From Bradyrhizobium sp. NAS80.1 (GTDB taxonomy: Bacteria > Pseudomonadota > Alphaproteobacteria > Rhizobiales > Xanthobacteraceae), in contig NZ_LGHL01000064.1 in assembly GCF_001908205.1 (NCBI RefSeq), forward strand, positions 31,707-95,706: a DNA stretch of 64,000 bases, given 5' to 3'. Position numbers and translations under genes: made by a program. Under the pieces are notes generated by a model. It saw only the letters and a list, made by a program, of their open reading frames with translations. It searched no databases and was not told the DNA's origin. The first letter of the stretch is position 1, and each line of letters begins with the position of its first letter. This document shows, one piece after another, positions 25,401 through 34,437 of this stretch.

Positions 25401-26879
25401 TCATTGGAACGCGACTTCGGCGAAACTGCGAAGTTTTCGCGAATGCAACCGCTCCGATTCCTGCTGCTTGAGCCGCTCCAGCGCTTTCAGGCCGATCTCG
25501 AGATGCTGGCCGACGCGGCGGCGGTAGAATTCGCTGGCCATGCCCGCGAGCTTGATCTCGCCGTGCAGCGGTTTGTCGGAGACGCACAGCAGGGTGCCGT
25601 AGGGAACGCGGAAGCGATAGCCGTTGGCGGCGATCGCGGCCGATTCCATGTCGAGCGCGACCGCGCGCGATTGCGACAGGCGGCGGATCACGGCCGGCCC
25701 GGAGATCTCCCAGTTGCGGTTGTCGACGCTTGCGACGGTGCCCGTGCGCATCAGGCGCTTGAGCTCGAAACCCTCGAGCCCGGTGACGTCTTCGACAGCC
25801 TCCTCCAGCGCGACCTGCATCTCCGCGAGCGCCGGGATCGGCACCCACAGCGGCAGCTCGCGATCGAGCACATGGTCCTCGCGCACATAGCCATGCGCGA
25901 GCACGTAGTCGCCGAGCCGTTGCGTATTACGCAGGCCCGCGCAATGGCCGAGCATCAGCCAGGCGTGCGGACGCAGCACGGCAACGTGGTCGGTGACGTT
26001 GCGCGCGTTGGACGGTCCGGTTCCGATGTTGATCAGGGAGATGCCGCGATAGCCGGGTTCGACCAGATGGAAAGCCGGCATCTGCGGCGCCCGCACGGGT
26101 GCCACCCCGCTGGTCGCCCCGCCGCTGCGCGTGATCACATTCCCGGGCGCGACGAAGGCTTCGAGGCCGGCCTCGCCGGACTGGAGCCGCTGCTGGCAGA
26201 GCTGCGCGAAGGCGTCGACATAGAACTGGTAGTTGGTTAAGATCACGAAGTTCTGGAAATATTCGGGATCGGTGCCGGTGTAGTGATAGAGCCGGCGCAG
26301 CGAGTAATCGACGCGGGCGGCCCGAAACAGCGACAGCGGCTCGGGCGCCCCACGCTGAAGCTCGAACGTGCCGTCGGCGATCGAATCGTCCATGGTAGCG
26401 AGATCCGGCACGTCGAACGCGTCGCGTAGCGATCGCGTGACGCATGAGTTCTCGCTGGTGGTGATGGCGGCCTCGATATTGATGTCGCGGCGGTAGGCGA
26501 AGTGGATCGGGATCGGCTCGACGGACTCGCCGATCTCGACGGGAACACCGTGGTTCTGGATCAATAGCCCGATCTGCTCGGTGAGATAGGCGCGGAACAG
26601 ATCCGGCCGCGTGACGCTGGTCTCGTGCACGCCGGGTCCGGCGACGAAGCCATAGGCGAGACGCGAATCCAGCCGTGCATGCGTCGCGGTGGTGAGGCGG
26701 ACGAAGGGATAATAGGCCCGCGCCCGCGTCGTGATCGCTTCGCCATTGACATAGGCCTCGAACCGGTCGCGCAGGAACTTCGTGTTGCGCTCGTAGATCT
26801 CCTCGAGCCGGGCAACGGCGAGGCCTGCGTCGGAGAATGATTCGGTGGTGATGGACGACGGGGTCTGGACGGATTGCAT
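25401..26879 (-). CDS. amn: AMP nucleosidase
   Basis: A 492-residue protein with the Amn layout: an N-terminal regulatory domain (about 1-180) and a C-terminal nucleoside-phosphorylase-fold catalytic domain containing I-N-I-G-T-G-P-S-N-A-R-N-V near 295, L-R-P-H-A-W-L-M-L-G-H-C-A-G-L near 310 and the purine-site A-L-D-M-E-S-A-A-I near 415. It hydrolyses AMP to adenine and ribose-5-phosphate and so lowers the AMP pool. Length and motifs match full-length Amn. It is a single gene flanked by unrelated genes. Confidence 0.93.
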   Translation of the reverse strand: MQSVQTPSSITTESFSDAGLAVARLEEIYERNTKFLRDRFEAYVNGEAITTRARAYYPFVRLTTATHARLDSRLAYGFVAGPGVHETSVTRPDLFRAYLTEQIGLLIQNHGVPVEIGESVEPIPIHFAYRRDINIEAAITTSENSCVTRSLRDAFDVPDLATMDDSIADGTFELQRGAPEPLSLFRAARVDYSLRRLYHYTGTDPEYFQNFVILTNYQFYVDAFAQLCQQRLQSGEAGLEAFVAPGNVITRSGGATSGVAPVRAPQMPAFHLVEPGYRGISLINIGTGPSNARNVTDHVAVLRPHAWLMLGHCAGLRNTQRLGDYVLAHGYVREDHVLDRELPLWVPIPALAEMQVALEEAVEDVTGLEGFELKRLMRTGTVASVDNRNWEISGPAVIRRLSQSRAVALDMESAAIAANGYRFRVPYGTLLCVSDKPLHGEIKLAGMASEFYRRRVGQHLEIGLKALERLKQQESERLHSRKLRSFAEVAFQ

Positions 26880-26935
26880 GTTCGATGCCGGGTTTCTGGC
26901 TGCTTCGCATCGAACTATAGCAAAGAACGAAGACC

Positions 26936-27025
26936 CGTAGGGTGGGCAAAGCGAAGCGTGCCCACCATTGGAATTTTCATGCAGAATTGGTGGGCACAGT
27001 GCCTTGCGCCTTTGCCCACCTTACG
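26936..27025. repeat. Palindromic repeat (CGTAGGGTGGGCAAAGCG type), copy 2
   Basis: CGTAGGGTGGGCAAAGCG (26936 on) is mirrored by GCGCCTTTGCCCACCTTACG ending at 27025, with inner GTGCCCACCA / TGGTGGGCAC arms. It lies between amn and the type I secretion genes. Confidence 0.75.
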
Positions 27026-27094
27026 AAAGCGAGACTGCGGCTCGATATCCCGGATGCGCGCTAAGCGCGCTCCTGGATGACGCGCTTTCGCGCG

Positions 27095-28429
27095 TCACTT
27101 CTCCCGGAACGCCCGCATCAACTGGTCGTGCAGCGGCTTCATCAAATAGGACAGCATGGTGCGGTCGCCGGTCTGGACGAAGGCTTCCACGGGCATGCCG
27201 GGGATCAGCTTGACGTCGCCCAGGCGAGCGACCTCTTCGGCCGGCATGGAGACGCGGATGGTGTAGTAGCTCTGGCCGGTGCGCTGGTCCGTGGTGACAT
27301 CGGGCGAGACGCGGCTGACGACGCCGTTGAGCTCGGGCGTGGTGCGCTGGTTGAAGGCGGACAGACGCAGCAGCGTCTTCTGGCCGATTTGGAGCTTGTC
27401 GATGTCGACCGGATTGACCTTCGCTTCGACCTGAAGGTCGTCGGCCTGCGGCACGATCAGCATCAGCGTATCGCCGGCGGTGACGACGCCGCCGACGGTG
27501 TGCACGGTCGATTGCAGCACCATGCCGTCCTGCGGCGCGCGGATGTCGACGCGGCGGAGCTGGTCTTCGGCGGCGACCTTGCGCTCGATCAGTTCGCCGA
27601 TCTTGTCGTTGGTCTCGCGCAGATCCTTGGAGACTTCGCTCACCATGTCCTTGTCGACCTGGATGATCTGGAGCTCGGTCTCGGTGATCTTGCCCTTTGC
27701 CTGCGCCCGCGAAGCAATGTATTGCGCGCGCTCGCCGTTGAGGCGGGCACTGTCACGCTCGAGCGTGGTCAGGCGCGAGATCTGCACGAGGTGCTTCTCG
27801 TAGAGATCGCGCACGCCGGTGAGCTCCTGCTGCACCAGGCCGATCTCCTTGTCCTTGGCCTTCTCCTGCGCGGAGAGGCCCTCGATCTCCTCGTTGAGCT
27901 GCTGAACGCGCTCACGGAGCTGCGCCTTCTGGCCGGCACGGCCGTTGACGCGGACGTCGAACAGCTTGGCTTCGGCAGAGAGCAGCGCCTTGACGTCGGG
28001 ATCGCTGCTGCGATCGACCAGCGATTGCGGGAACTCGAGCTTGTCGAGACCGCGCTGCTCGGCCTGAAGCCGCGCCGCGCGCGCCTGCGCGGCGTCGAGA
28101 TTCTTGGTGACGATGGCGAGGTTCGCCCTGGTGACGGTGTCGTCGAGCCGCACCACGATGTCGCCGGCCTTGACCACGTCGCCGTCGCGGGCACGCAGCT
28201 CGCCGACCACGCCGCCGGTCGGATGCTGCACCTTCTTGACGTTGGATTCGACCACGATCTGGCCCGGCGCGATCAGCGCGCCCGAGATCAGCACGGTCGA
28301 CGCCCAGCCGCCGAGACCGACGACCAGGACCAGCATAATCCCAAGGCCGAGGATCAGGTGGAACTTGATCGACTCTCGCACGGTCCTCTTCGCGGCGGGC
28401 TTCACGCCGCCGATCGACATCGTGCTCAT
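27095..28429 (-). CDS. HlyD-family membrane-fusion protein of a type I secretion system
   Basis: A 444-residue periplasmic adaptor. It has a short cytoplasmic N-terminus, one TM helix at about 24-46, a lipoyl half-motif (H-P-T-G-G-V-V-G-E-L, D-G-D-V-V-K-A-G), a long coiled coil at about 115-285, the second half-lipoyl R-A-P-Q-D-G-M-V, and a beta-barrel ending. This is the PrsE/AprE/HlyD organisation. Its ATG overlaps the stop of the ABC gene by four bases (ATGA), so the two are translated together. The outer-membrane TolC partner is not in the window. Confidence 0.92.
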   Translation of the reverse strand: MSTMSIGGVKPAAKRTVRESIKFHLILGLGIMLVLVVGLGGWASTVLISGALIAPGQIVVESNVKKVQHPTGGVVGELRARDGDVVKAGDIVVRLDDTVTRANLAIVTKNLDAAQARAARLQAEQRGLDKLEFPQSLVDRSSDPDVKALLSAEAKLFDVRVNGRAGQKAQLRERVQQLNEEIEGLSAQEKAKDKEIGLVQQELTGVRDLYEKHLVQISRLTTLERDSARLNGERAQYIASRAQAKGKITETELQIIQVDKDMVSEVSKDLRETNDKIGELIERKVAAEDQLRRVDIRAPQDGMVLQSTVHTVGGVVTAGDTLMLIVPQADDLQVEAKVNPVDIDKLQIGQKTLLRLSAFNQRTTPELNGVVSRVSPDVTTDQRTGQSYYTIRVSMPAEEVARLGDVKLIPGMPVEAFVQTGDRTMLSYLMKPLHDQLMRAFREK

Positions 28430-30174
28430 GGTTTGGGCACTCCGCCTTCGCTGACGATCTTGATCGGTGCCGGCGGCGTCACGCGCGGCTGGAGCACCTG
28501 GGCGAGGACCTGCTCCTTCGGTCCAAAGGCCTGCATGCGGCCGTCGCGCAGCACCAGGATCTGGTCGACCGCCTCGACGCCGATCGGCCGGTGCGCCACC
28601 ACGATGACGATGGCACCGCGCTCACGGGCGCTGCGGATCGCGCGGGTCAGCGCCTCGTCGCCTTCGGTGTCGAGATTGGAGTTGGGCTCGTCGAGCACGA
28701 TCAGGAACGGATTGCCGTAGAGCGCCCGCGCCAGCGCCACACGCTGCGCTTGCCCTGCGGAGAGCGCGGTGCCCTGCTCGCCGACCTGCGTGTTGTAGCC
28801 CTCGCGCATCTTGATGATCATCTCGTGCACGCCGGCTTCCTTCGCCGCAGCGATGATGCCATCGGACGTCGCCTCGGGATCGAAGCGGCTGATGTTCTGC
28901 GCGATGGTGCCACCGAACAATTCGACGTCCTGCGGCAGATAGCCGATATGGCGGCCGAGCACGTCGGACGACCATTGGTCGAGCGCCGCGCCGTCGAGCC
29001 GCACCTTGCCGCGCACCGGCTGCCAGACGCCGACCAGCGCGCGGATCAGCGATGACTTGCCGGAGCCGCTCGGCCCGATCACGCCAAGACCGTTGCCGGC
29101 CGCGAGCGCGAAGGTGACGTCCTGCACGATGAGGCGCTGGTCGCCCGGCGGCACCATGGAGACGCCTTCGACCGAGAGCCGGCTGGTCGGCGCCTGCAGC
29201 TGGGTCGGCATCGTCTGCGCGGGCATCTGCGCCAGCAGGCGGGTGAGGCGCTGCCAGCTCTGGCGTGCCGCGACAAAGGATTTCCAGTGCGCGATCGCAA
29301 GATCGACCGGCGCCAGCGCGCGGGCGGAGAGGATCGAGCCGGCGATGATGATGCCGGCGGTCGCCTCCTGGTGGATGACGAGGTAGGCGCCAACCGCGAG
29401 CACGGCCGATTGCAGCATCATGCGCAGCACTTTTGCGACCGCACCGAGACCGCCGGCGACGTCGCTCGCACGCTGATTGCCGGCGAGATATTTTTCGTTG
29501 GCCTCGCTCCAGCGCTGGTTCATCCGGCCGGCCATGCCCATCGACACCATGACTTCGGCATTGCGGCGGCTGGCGGAGGCGAGGTCGTTGCGCTGGGCGG
29601 CAAGCCCCATCGCCTCGCGCGCCGGCTGGCGGGACAGAAATTCGGTGACCAACGTCAACCCGACCAGGATGATGGCACCGACCAGTGCGGTGACGCCGAT
29701 CAGGACGTGGAAGGCGAAGCAGATGGCGAGATAGAGCGGCAGCCAGGGCAGGTCGAAGAACGCGCTCGGGCCCATGCCGCCGAGGAAGGAGCGGACATTG
29801 TCGAGGTCGCGCAGCGGCTGGAGGCCCTCGTTGCGGCTGCCGACCAGGAGCGGCAGCCGCACGATGGTGTCGAACACGCGCTTGTTGAGCGCATCATCGA
29901 GCGCGGTGCCGACTCGCCCCAGGATCCGGTTGCGGATCATGTCGAGCACGCCCTGCGCCGCGTAGAGGAAGCTGGCGAGGATGATGAGGCCCACCAGGGT
30001 CGGAATGCTGCGGCTCGGCAGCACCCGGTCATAGACCTCCAGCATGAAGATCGACCCGGTCAGATAGAGCAGGTTGACCATGCAGCTCATCAAGCCGACG
30101 CCGACGAACGCCGTGCGACAAGCGCGTAAGGCGTCACCGAGTTCTGAACGGCGGACGCCAGGTACGGCTGCCAT
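28426..30174 (-). CDS. Type I secretion ABC transporter (permease-ATPase fusion)
   Basis: A 582-residue PrsD/AprD-type exporter. The N-terminal membrane domain (about 20-310, with V-Y-D-R-V-L-P-S near 47) is fused to an ATPase with Walker A G-P-S-G-S-G-K-S near 367, signature L-S-A-G-Q-A-Q-R near 475 and Walker B L-I-V-L-D-E-P near 493. There is no N-terminal C39 peptidase or C39-like domain, so it fits exporters of RTX-type proteins with C-terminal signals rather than typical LapB exporters. The giant surface protein at 42823-49178 is a possible but unproven substrate. Confidence 0.92.
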   Translation of the reverse strand: MAAVPGVRRSELGDALRACRTAFVGVGLMSCMVNLLYLTGSIFMLEVYDRVLPSRSIPTLVGLIILASFLYAAQGVLDMIRNRILGRVGTALDDALNKRVFDTIVRLPLLVGSRNEGLQPLRDLDNVRSFLGGMGPSAFFDLPWLPLYLAICFAFHVLIGVTALVGAIILVGLTLVTEFLSRQPAREAMGLAAQRNDLASASRRNAEVMVSMGMAGRMNQRWSEANEKYLAGNQRASDVAGGLGAVAKVLRMMLQSAVLAVGAYLVIHQEATAGIIIAGSILSARALAPVDLAIAHWKSFVAARQSWQRLTRLLAQMPAQTMPTQLQAPTSRLSVEGVSMVPPGDQRLIVQDVTFALAAGNGLGVIGPSGSGKSSLIRALVGVWQPVRGKVRLDGAALDQWSSDVLGRHIGYLPQDVELFGGTIAQNISRFDPEATSDGIIAAAKEAGVHEMIIKMREGYNTQVGEQGTALSAGQAQRVALARALYGNPFLIVLDEPNSNLDTEGDEALTRAIRSARERGAIVIVVAHRPIGVEAVDQILVLRDGRMQAFGPKEQVLAQVLQPRVTPPAPIKIVSEGGVPKP

Positions 30175-30792
30175 CAGTCTGATCTCTTTCGGATGGGGGA
30201 AAAACCCCGGAATTCATAGGCCGTTCAGAGGTACTCGATCCGGATTAACATCGTGTTCTCCCTGCGTCCAACGCAGTCGAATTAATCCAAGACCCGATGG
30301 GCCACATCAACCCCTCACAGCCCCGCGTGCAAGTCCGGTATTCCACAGTCTTTGCGGCTTTTTATAGCAGACGTCGGCGTCTCTCCCCAGCCCAGGGAAA
30401 GGTGGAAAGTTCCGGCCGAATGGACTGAGGGGCTGCTGGAGCTGGCCGCCTATTGGGACAAAAATGTCGAAAACAACCCCATGCAAAGTAGAAGCGCGGC
30501 GACCGCGAGCTCCCGGTGAACTGTGACAACTCGGTGTTGTCGTAGAGGAATTTTGAGGGAGCGCGCATTTCAACGTGAGGGACGCACGGCTCGCTCATTC
30601 CCTCCCCCCTTGCGGGGGAGGGGCAGGGAGGGGGTGGCCACGAACTCAGACCGCGCTTGCGGCTACCCCTCTCCCCTACCCTCCCCCGCAAGGGGGGAGG
30701 GAGCGCAGGTGTGCGCGTGGCTACACTTCGACTCACAGCGGCGACAGGGTCAGGTCGGCAACGAGCTCGCGACGAAGCGGCCGGGTTCGTTG
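30175..30792. other. 618-bp intergenic region without a supported gene
   Basis: Open frames here lack ribosome-binding sites and run through repeats. 30175-30380 is the probable promoter region of the secretion operon and is comparatively AT-rich. 30600-30702 is a palindromic repeat. I see no RNA gene. Confidence 0.6.
30600..30702. repeat. Palindromic repeat (CCCTCCCCCCTTGCGGGGGAGGG type), copy 1
   Basis: Two hairpin arms of the form CCCTCCCCC-TTGC-GGGGGAGGG face each other around a GTGGCCACGAAC core. The second copy at 36366-36468 has the same core. Confidence 0.75.
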
Positions 30793-31770
30793 CTACGACG
30801 CGGCTGTGACCGGCTCCGCCAGAACACACCGCGCCGCCCGGCCCGGCCCGACCTCCACGTTCGCGGGCAGTTGCTCCAGGCAGCGGGGCTGGGCGAGGGC
30901 GCAACGGGGGGCGAAGGAGCAGTTGTGCGGCTTCTCGGCCAGCGACGGCGGGGTGCCGGGGATGGTTTCCAGCCGCGCGCCGCGCTTGGCGCCAAGGATC
31001 GTCGAAGCGAGCAGGCCCTTGGCATAGGGGTGCACCGGGCTGCGGACGATGTCGCGCAGGCTCCCCTGCTCCACGATCTGCCCGGCATACATCACCGCGA
31101 CGCGGTCGCAGATCTCGACGGCGACGCCGATGTCGTGGGTGACGAAGATGACGGACATGCCGAACTCGCGTTGCAGCTCACGCAGCAGCAGGAGGATCTG
31201 GATCTGCACGGTGGCATCGAGCGCGGTGGTCGGCTCGTCCGCCAGCAGGATCTTCGGCCGGCAGGCGAGCGCGAGCGCGATCATCGCGCGCTGGCGCATG
31301 CCGCCGGACATTTCGTGTGGATAGGCGTCCAGCCGCCGCTTGGCGGACGGGATGCGCACGACCTCCAGCATCTCCAGCGCACGCGCCCTGCCCTCCGCAA
31401 AGCTCTTGCCTTCGTGGCGCACGACGCTTTCGGCGATCTGCGCGCCGATGGTGTAGACCGGATCAAGCGCGAGCGCGGGTTCCTGGAAAATCATCGAGAC
31501 GGTCTGGCCGCGGAATGACGACAGCTCCTCATCGTTCATGGCGAGCACGTCGCGCCCCATGACATTGACCTTGCCCGCGATCTGCGTGCGCTTGCGCGGC
31601 AATAGCCGCATCAGCGCACGCAGTGTCACGCTCTTGCCCGAACCGGACTCGCCGAGCAGGCCCAGCACCTCACTGTTACCGAGCGAGAGATTGAGATCGT
31701 TCACGGCAAAGACCGTGCGCTCTCCGGTGAAGCGGATGTTGAGGCCTGAGATCTCGACGAGCTTTGTCAT
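30793..31770 (-). CDS. Oligopeptide-type ABC importer ATPase (OppD/DppD-like)
   Basis: A 325-residue ATPase with Walker A G-E-S-G-S-G-K-S near 41, the Q-loop I-F-Q-E-P, signature M-S-G-G-M-R-Q-R near 154, Walker B I-L-L-A-D-E-P near 172, and the C-terminal OppD/F extension with its Cys cluster (C-S-F-A-P-R-C-A, C-L, and a later C) that binds an iron-sulfur cluster or metal in this family. Last gene of the importer operon; its start overlaps the amidase stop by 4 bp (ATGA). Confidence 0.92.
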   Translation of the reverse strand: MTKLVEISGLNIRFTGERTVFAVNDLNLSLGNSEVLGLLGESGSGKSVTLRALMRLLPRKRTQIAGKVNVMGRDVLAMNDEELSSFRGQTVSMIFQEPALALDPVYTIGAQIAESVVRHEGKSFAEGRARALEMLEVVRIPSAKRRLDAYPHEMSGGMRQRAMIALALACRPKILLADEPTTALDATVQIQILLLLRELQREFGMSVIFVTHDIGVAVEICDRVAVMYAGQIVEQGSLRDIVRSPVHPYAKGLLASTILGAKRGARLETIPGTPPSLAEKPHNCSFAPRCALAQPRCLEQLPANVEVGPGRAARCVLAEPVTAAS

Positions 31771-33182
31771 GACGGCAGTTTGGGTACCCGTTCGTGGTAA
31801 TCGGTCACGCGCTGGAATGCGGCGCCGATGGTCAGCAAGGTTGCTTCATCGAAGGAGCGGCCGATGAGCTGCATGCCGATCGGCAAGCCGCTCCTGGTGA
31901 AGCCGGATGGCACGGTGAGCGACGGCAGGCCGAGGAAGTTCACCGGACGGGTGAACAGCGTCAGCCGCTGCAGCAGCGCCGGCGCGTTCGCTCCGCCGCC
32001 GACGTCGCTCTCCTCGATCGTTGGCGCCGGCACCGGAGAGGCCGGTGCAATAATCGCGTCGACGCCGGCAGTGGCGGCATTATGCGCGGCGAGCGCCGGG
32101 CCGCGCCAGCGCATCGCCTCGAGATAGGTGATGGCGGGAACGGCAAGACCATTCTGAAGCCGCATCAGGACCTGCGGGCCGTAATCCTGCGGACGCTCGA
32201 TCATCCAGCGCTTGTGGAAGGCGGCAGCTTCGGCCGCGAGCACGAGCTGGCTTGCCGAGGACAATTGCCGCTGATCGGGCAGCTCGACCTTGACGATGTC
32301 GGCGCCCTCGCGCTTGAGCACAGCGATGGTCTCGTCCAGCACCCGCGCGACCGCGCTGTCGAGATCGTCGACATAGAAGGACGCGGGCACGCCGATCTTG
32401 AGGCCCTTCAGCGAACCCTTGGTCGCGGCAACATAGTCCGACAGCGACTCATGGCTGCAGGTAGGATCCTCGGGGTCGGCGCCGGCCATCAGCGCCAGCA
32501 GCAGCGCGCAGTCCTCGGCGGTGCGCGCGAGCGGGCCTACCGTGTCGAGCGATTGCGACAACGGCATCGCGCCGGCGCGGCTGACTCGGCCAACGGTGGT
32601 CTTGAGCCCCGTGACGCCGCAGAAATGCGCGGGCATGCGGATCGAGCCGCCGGTGTCCGAGCCGAGCGCCGCATAGGTCAGGCGCGCGGCGACCGACGAG
32701 CCGGAGCCCGACGACGAGCCGCCGGTGATGTGCGCGACATTCCAGGGATTGCGCACAGGGCCGTAATGGGCGTTGTGCCCGGTAGGTCCATAGGCGAATT
32801 CGGCGAGATGAAGCGTGCCGAGACGGACCTGGCCGGCGTCCTTGAGCCGCTGCAGGGCGGTGGACGTCACGGTCGGGACGAAATCGCGGCGGATCAGGGA
32901 GCCGCAAGTCGTGACCTTGCCGGCGTCGTAATACATGTCCTTGTGCGCGAGCGGCACGCCGTGGAGCGGGCCACGCACCTCGCCCTTGGCGAGCTCGGCG
33001 TCGGCGGCCTCAGCGGCCTTCAACGCAGCCTCTGATTCAATCGACATGAAGGCGTTGAGATGCGGCTGCCACTGCGCGATGCGGTGCAGCAGCGCGCGCG
33101 TCACCTCATGCGAGGACACCTGCTTCATCGCGATCGCACGCGCGACCTCGGTGAGCGTCATCAGTGCAGGCTCGGTGCTCAT
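31767..33182 (-). CDS. Amidase, AtzE-like, embedded in an ABC importer operon
   Basis: A 471-residue amidase-signature hydrolase. The triad is Lys81 (L-A-H-K-D), cis-Ser about 156 in G-G-S-S-S-G-S-G-S-S, and nucleophile Ser180 in S-D-T-G-G-S-I-R. No signal peptide. It overlaps by 4 bp both the small AtzG/DUF4089-like gene upstream and the OppD-like gene downstream. The AtzE/AtzG pairing known from cyanurate degradation suggests a heteromeric amidase that acts on the compound imported by the ABC system. The substrate is unknown; amide, biuret-like or peptide-like compounds are possible. Confidence 0.92.
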   Translation of the reverse strand: MSTEPALMTLTEVARAIAMKQVSSHEVTRALLHRIAQWQPHLNAFMSIESEAALKAAEAADAELAKGEVRGPLHGVPLAHKDMYYDAGKVTTCGSLIRRDFVPTVTSTALQRLKDAGQVRLGTLHLAEFAYGPTGHNAHYGPVRNPWNVAHITGGSSSGSGSSVAARLTYAALGSDTGGSIRMPAHFCGVTGLKTTVGRVSRAGAMPLSQSLDTVGPLARTAEDCALLLALMAGADPEDPTCSHESLSDYVAATKGSLKGLKIGVPASFYVDDLDSAVARVLDETIAVLKREGADIVKVELPDQRQLSSASQLVLAAEAAAFHKRWMIERPQDYGPQVLMRLQNGLAVPAITYLEAMRWRGPALAAHNAATAGVDAIIAPASPVPAPTIEESDVGGGANAPALLQRLTLFTRPVNFLGLPSLTVPSGFTRSGLPIGMQLIGRSFDEATLLTIGAAFQRVTDYHERVPKLPS

Positions 33183-33376
33183 TTCGACACCTTCTGCGTC
33201 TGCGCAATCGGATAGAGCGCGGGCTCGAGATCGAACGGCAGCGTGCCGGCGATGGCCGCAAAGCCTTCGAAGGCCGGTCCGATGGAATTGGAGATGCGCG
33301 TTGCGATCTCGTCATCCACGGGGACGCCGGCGACTTGCGCCATTGGCTTGATCTCTTTTGGTGTCAGTCTCGTCAT
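33179..33376 (-). CDS. Small AtzG/DUF4089-like amidase partner
   Basis: A 65-residue protein with ATG at 33376 overlapping the upstream ATPase stop by 4 bp; its own stop overlaps the amidase start by 4 bp. The sequence V-A-G-V-P-V-D-D-E-I-A near residue 15, then I-A-G-T-L-P-F-D-L-E-P-A near 42, fits the DUF4089/AtzG pattern (a helical small subunit that holds the amidase AtzE, related in role to GatC). Recognition is by eye from a short sequence. The tight overlap with an amidase strongly supports a partner subunit. Confidence 0.72.
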   Translation of the reverse strand: MTRLTPKEIKPMAQVAGVPVDDEIATRISNSIGPAFEGFAAIAGTLPFDLEPALYPIAQTQKVSK

Positions 33377-34434
33377 GCGGTTTCCTCTCTGGGCGCGCGG
33401 CTATGGCCTGAACCCGGTATAGCCATGTAGCACGCGGCCTCGTGGCCCATCTTATCGAGCGCGGTCAGCTTTGGTGTCGCATTTGCGCAGAGCGGCTCCG
33501 CAAACGGGCAACGGGTGTGGAAGCGGCAGCCCGAGGGCGGGTCGATCGGATTGGGCGGATCGCCCGTGATCGGCGGCTTCTCGGTGCGACGATCCGGATC
33601 GGAGGACGGCATCGCAGCAAGAAGTGCGCGCGTATAGGGATGCGCAGGCTGGTCCCAGACCTGGTCGACCGGACCGAGCTCGACGACCTCGCCGAGATAC
33701 ATCACCAGCACGCGATCGCTGATGTAGCGCACGACGTTGAGATCGTGACTGATGAAGAGATAGGTCAGGCCGAACTCGCGCTTGAGATCGGCAAGCAGAT
33801 TGAGCACCTGCGCCTCGACGGATTTGTCGAGCGCAGAGACGGCTTCGTCCAGGATCACCAGCCGCGGCGACAGCGCCAGGGCCCGCGCGATGTTGACGCG
33901 CTGGCGCTGCCCGCCGGAGATCTCGTGCGGATAGCGGTTGGCGAAGTTTTCGGGGCGCAGGCCGACCTTGCCGAGCAGCTCGCGGGCCAATGCGCGTGCC
34001 GCGCCATCGGCCATGCCGTGGACCTTGGGGCCGAACGCGATCGATTCCTCGATCGTCAGGCGCGGATTGAGCGAGGCGTAGGAGTCCTGGAACACCATCT
34101 GCATGCCGCGGCGCAACTCGCGCAAGCTCAACGACTGTCCCACGGTCATGCCGTCATAGATGATGTCGCCGGTATCGCGCGGCATCAGATGCATCAAGAG
34201 GCGCGCGGTGGTGGACTTGCCGCATCCGGACTCGCCGACGATGCCGACGGTCTCGCCCTTGGCGACGGAGAAGGAGACGTTGTCCACCGCGCGCACGGTG
34301 CGCTTTGCCGCGAACAGCCCACCGCGAACCGGGAAATGCTTGGTCAGCCCATTGACCTGAAGCAGCGGCTGCGCAACGCCACCGCGGTCCTCGACCGGCT
34401 CCAGCATTTCAACAGACGTATTGCTCTCGCTCAT
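33373..34434 (-). CDS. Oligopeptide-type ABC importer ATPase (OppF/DppF-like)
   Basis: A 353-residue ATPase with F-P-V-R-G-G-L-F near 34 (OppF hallmark), Walker A G-E-S-G-C-G-K-S near 67, Q-loop V-F-Q-D-S-Y-A-S-L-N-P, signature I-S-G-G-Q-R-Q-R near 168 and Walker B L-V-I-L-D-E-A. The C-terminus has the Cys-containing extension C-R-F-H-T-R-C-P-F-A. It pairs with the OppD-like ATPase encoded three genes downstream. Only three bases separate it from the upstream permease gene. Confidence 0.93.
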   Translation of the reverse strand: MSESNTSVEMLEPVEDRGGVAQPLLQVNGLTKHFPVRGGLFAAKRTVRAVDNVSFSVAKGETVGIVGESGCGKSTTARLLMHLMPRDTGDIIYDGMTVGQSLSLRELRRGMQMVFQDSYASLNPRLTIEESIAFGPKVHGMADGAARALARELLGKVGLRPENFANRYPHEISGGQRQRVNIARALALSPRLVILDEAVSALDKSVEAQVLNLLADLKREFGLTYLFISHDLNVVRYISDRVLVMYLGEVVELGPVDQVWDQPAHPYTRALLAAMPSSDPDRRTEKPPITGDPPNPIDPPSGCRFHTRCPFAEPLCANATPKLTALDKMGHEAACYMAIPGSGHSRAPREETA

Positions 34435-34437
34435 GGC

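Noticed and set aside
30600..30702. Double hairpin as intrinsic terminator
   Set aside because: No T-run; the same element recurs elsewhere inside an operon and between convergent genes, so it is better called a repeat.
30362..30904. 180-codon minus-strand open frame between secretion and importer genes
   Set aside because: Runs through a palindromic repeat, is Pro/Arg-rich and overlaps the OppD-like gene; no start signal.
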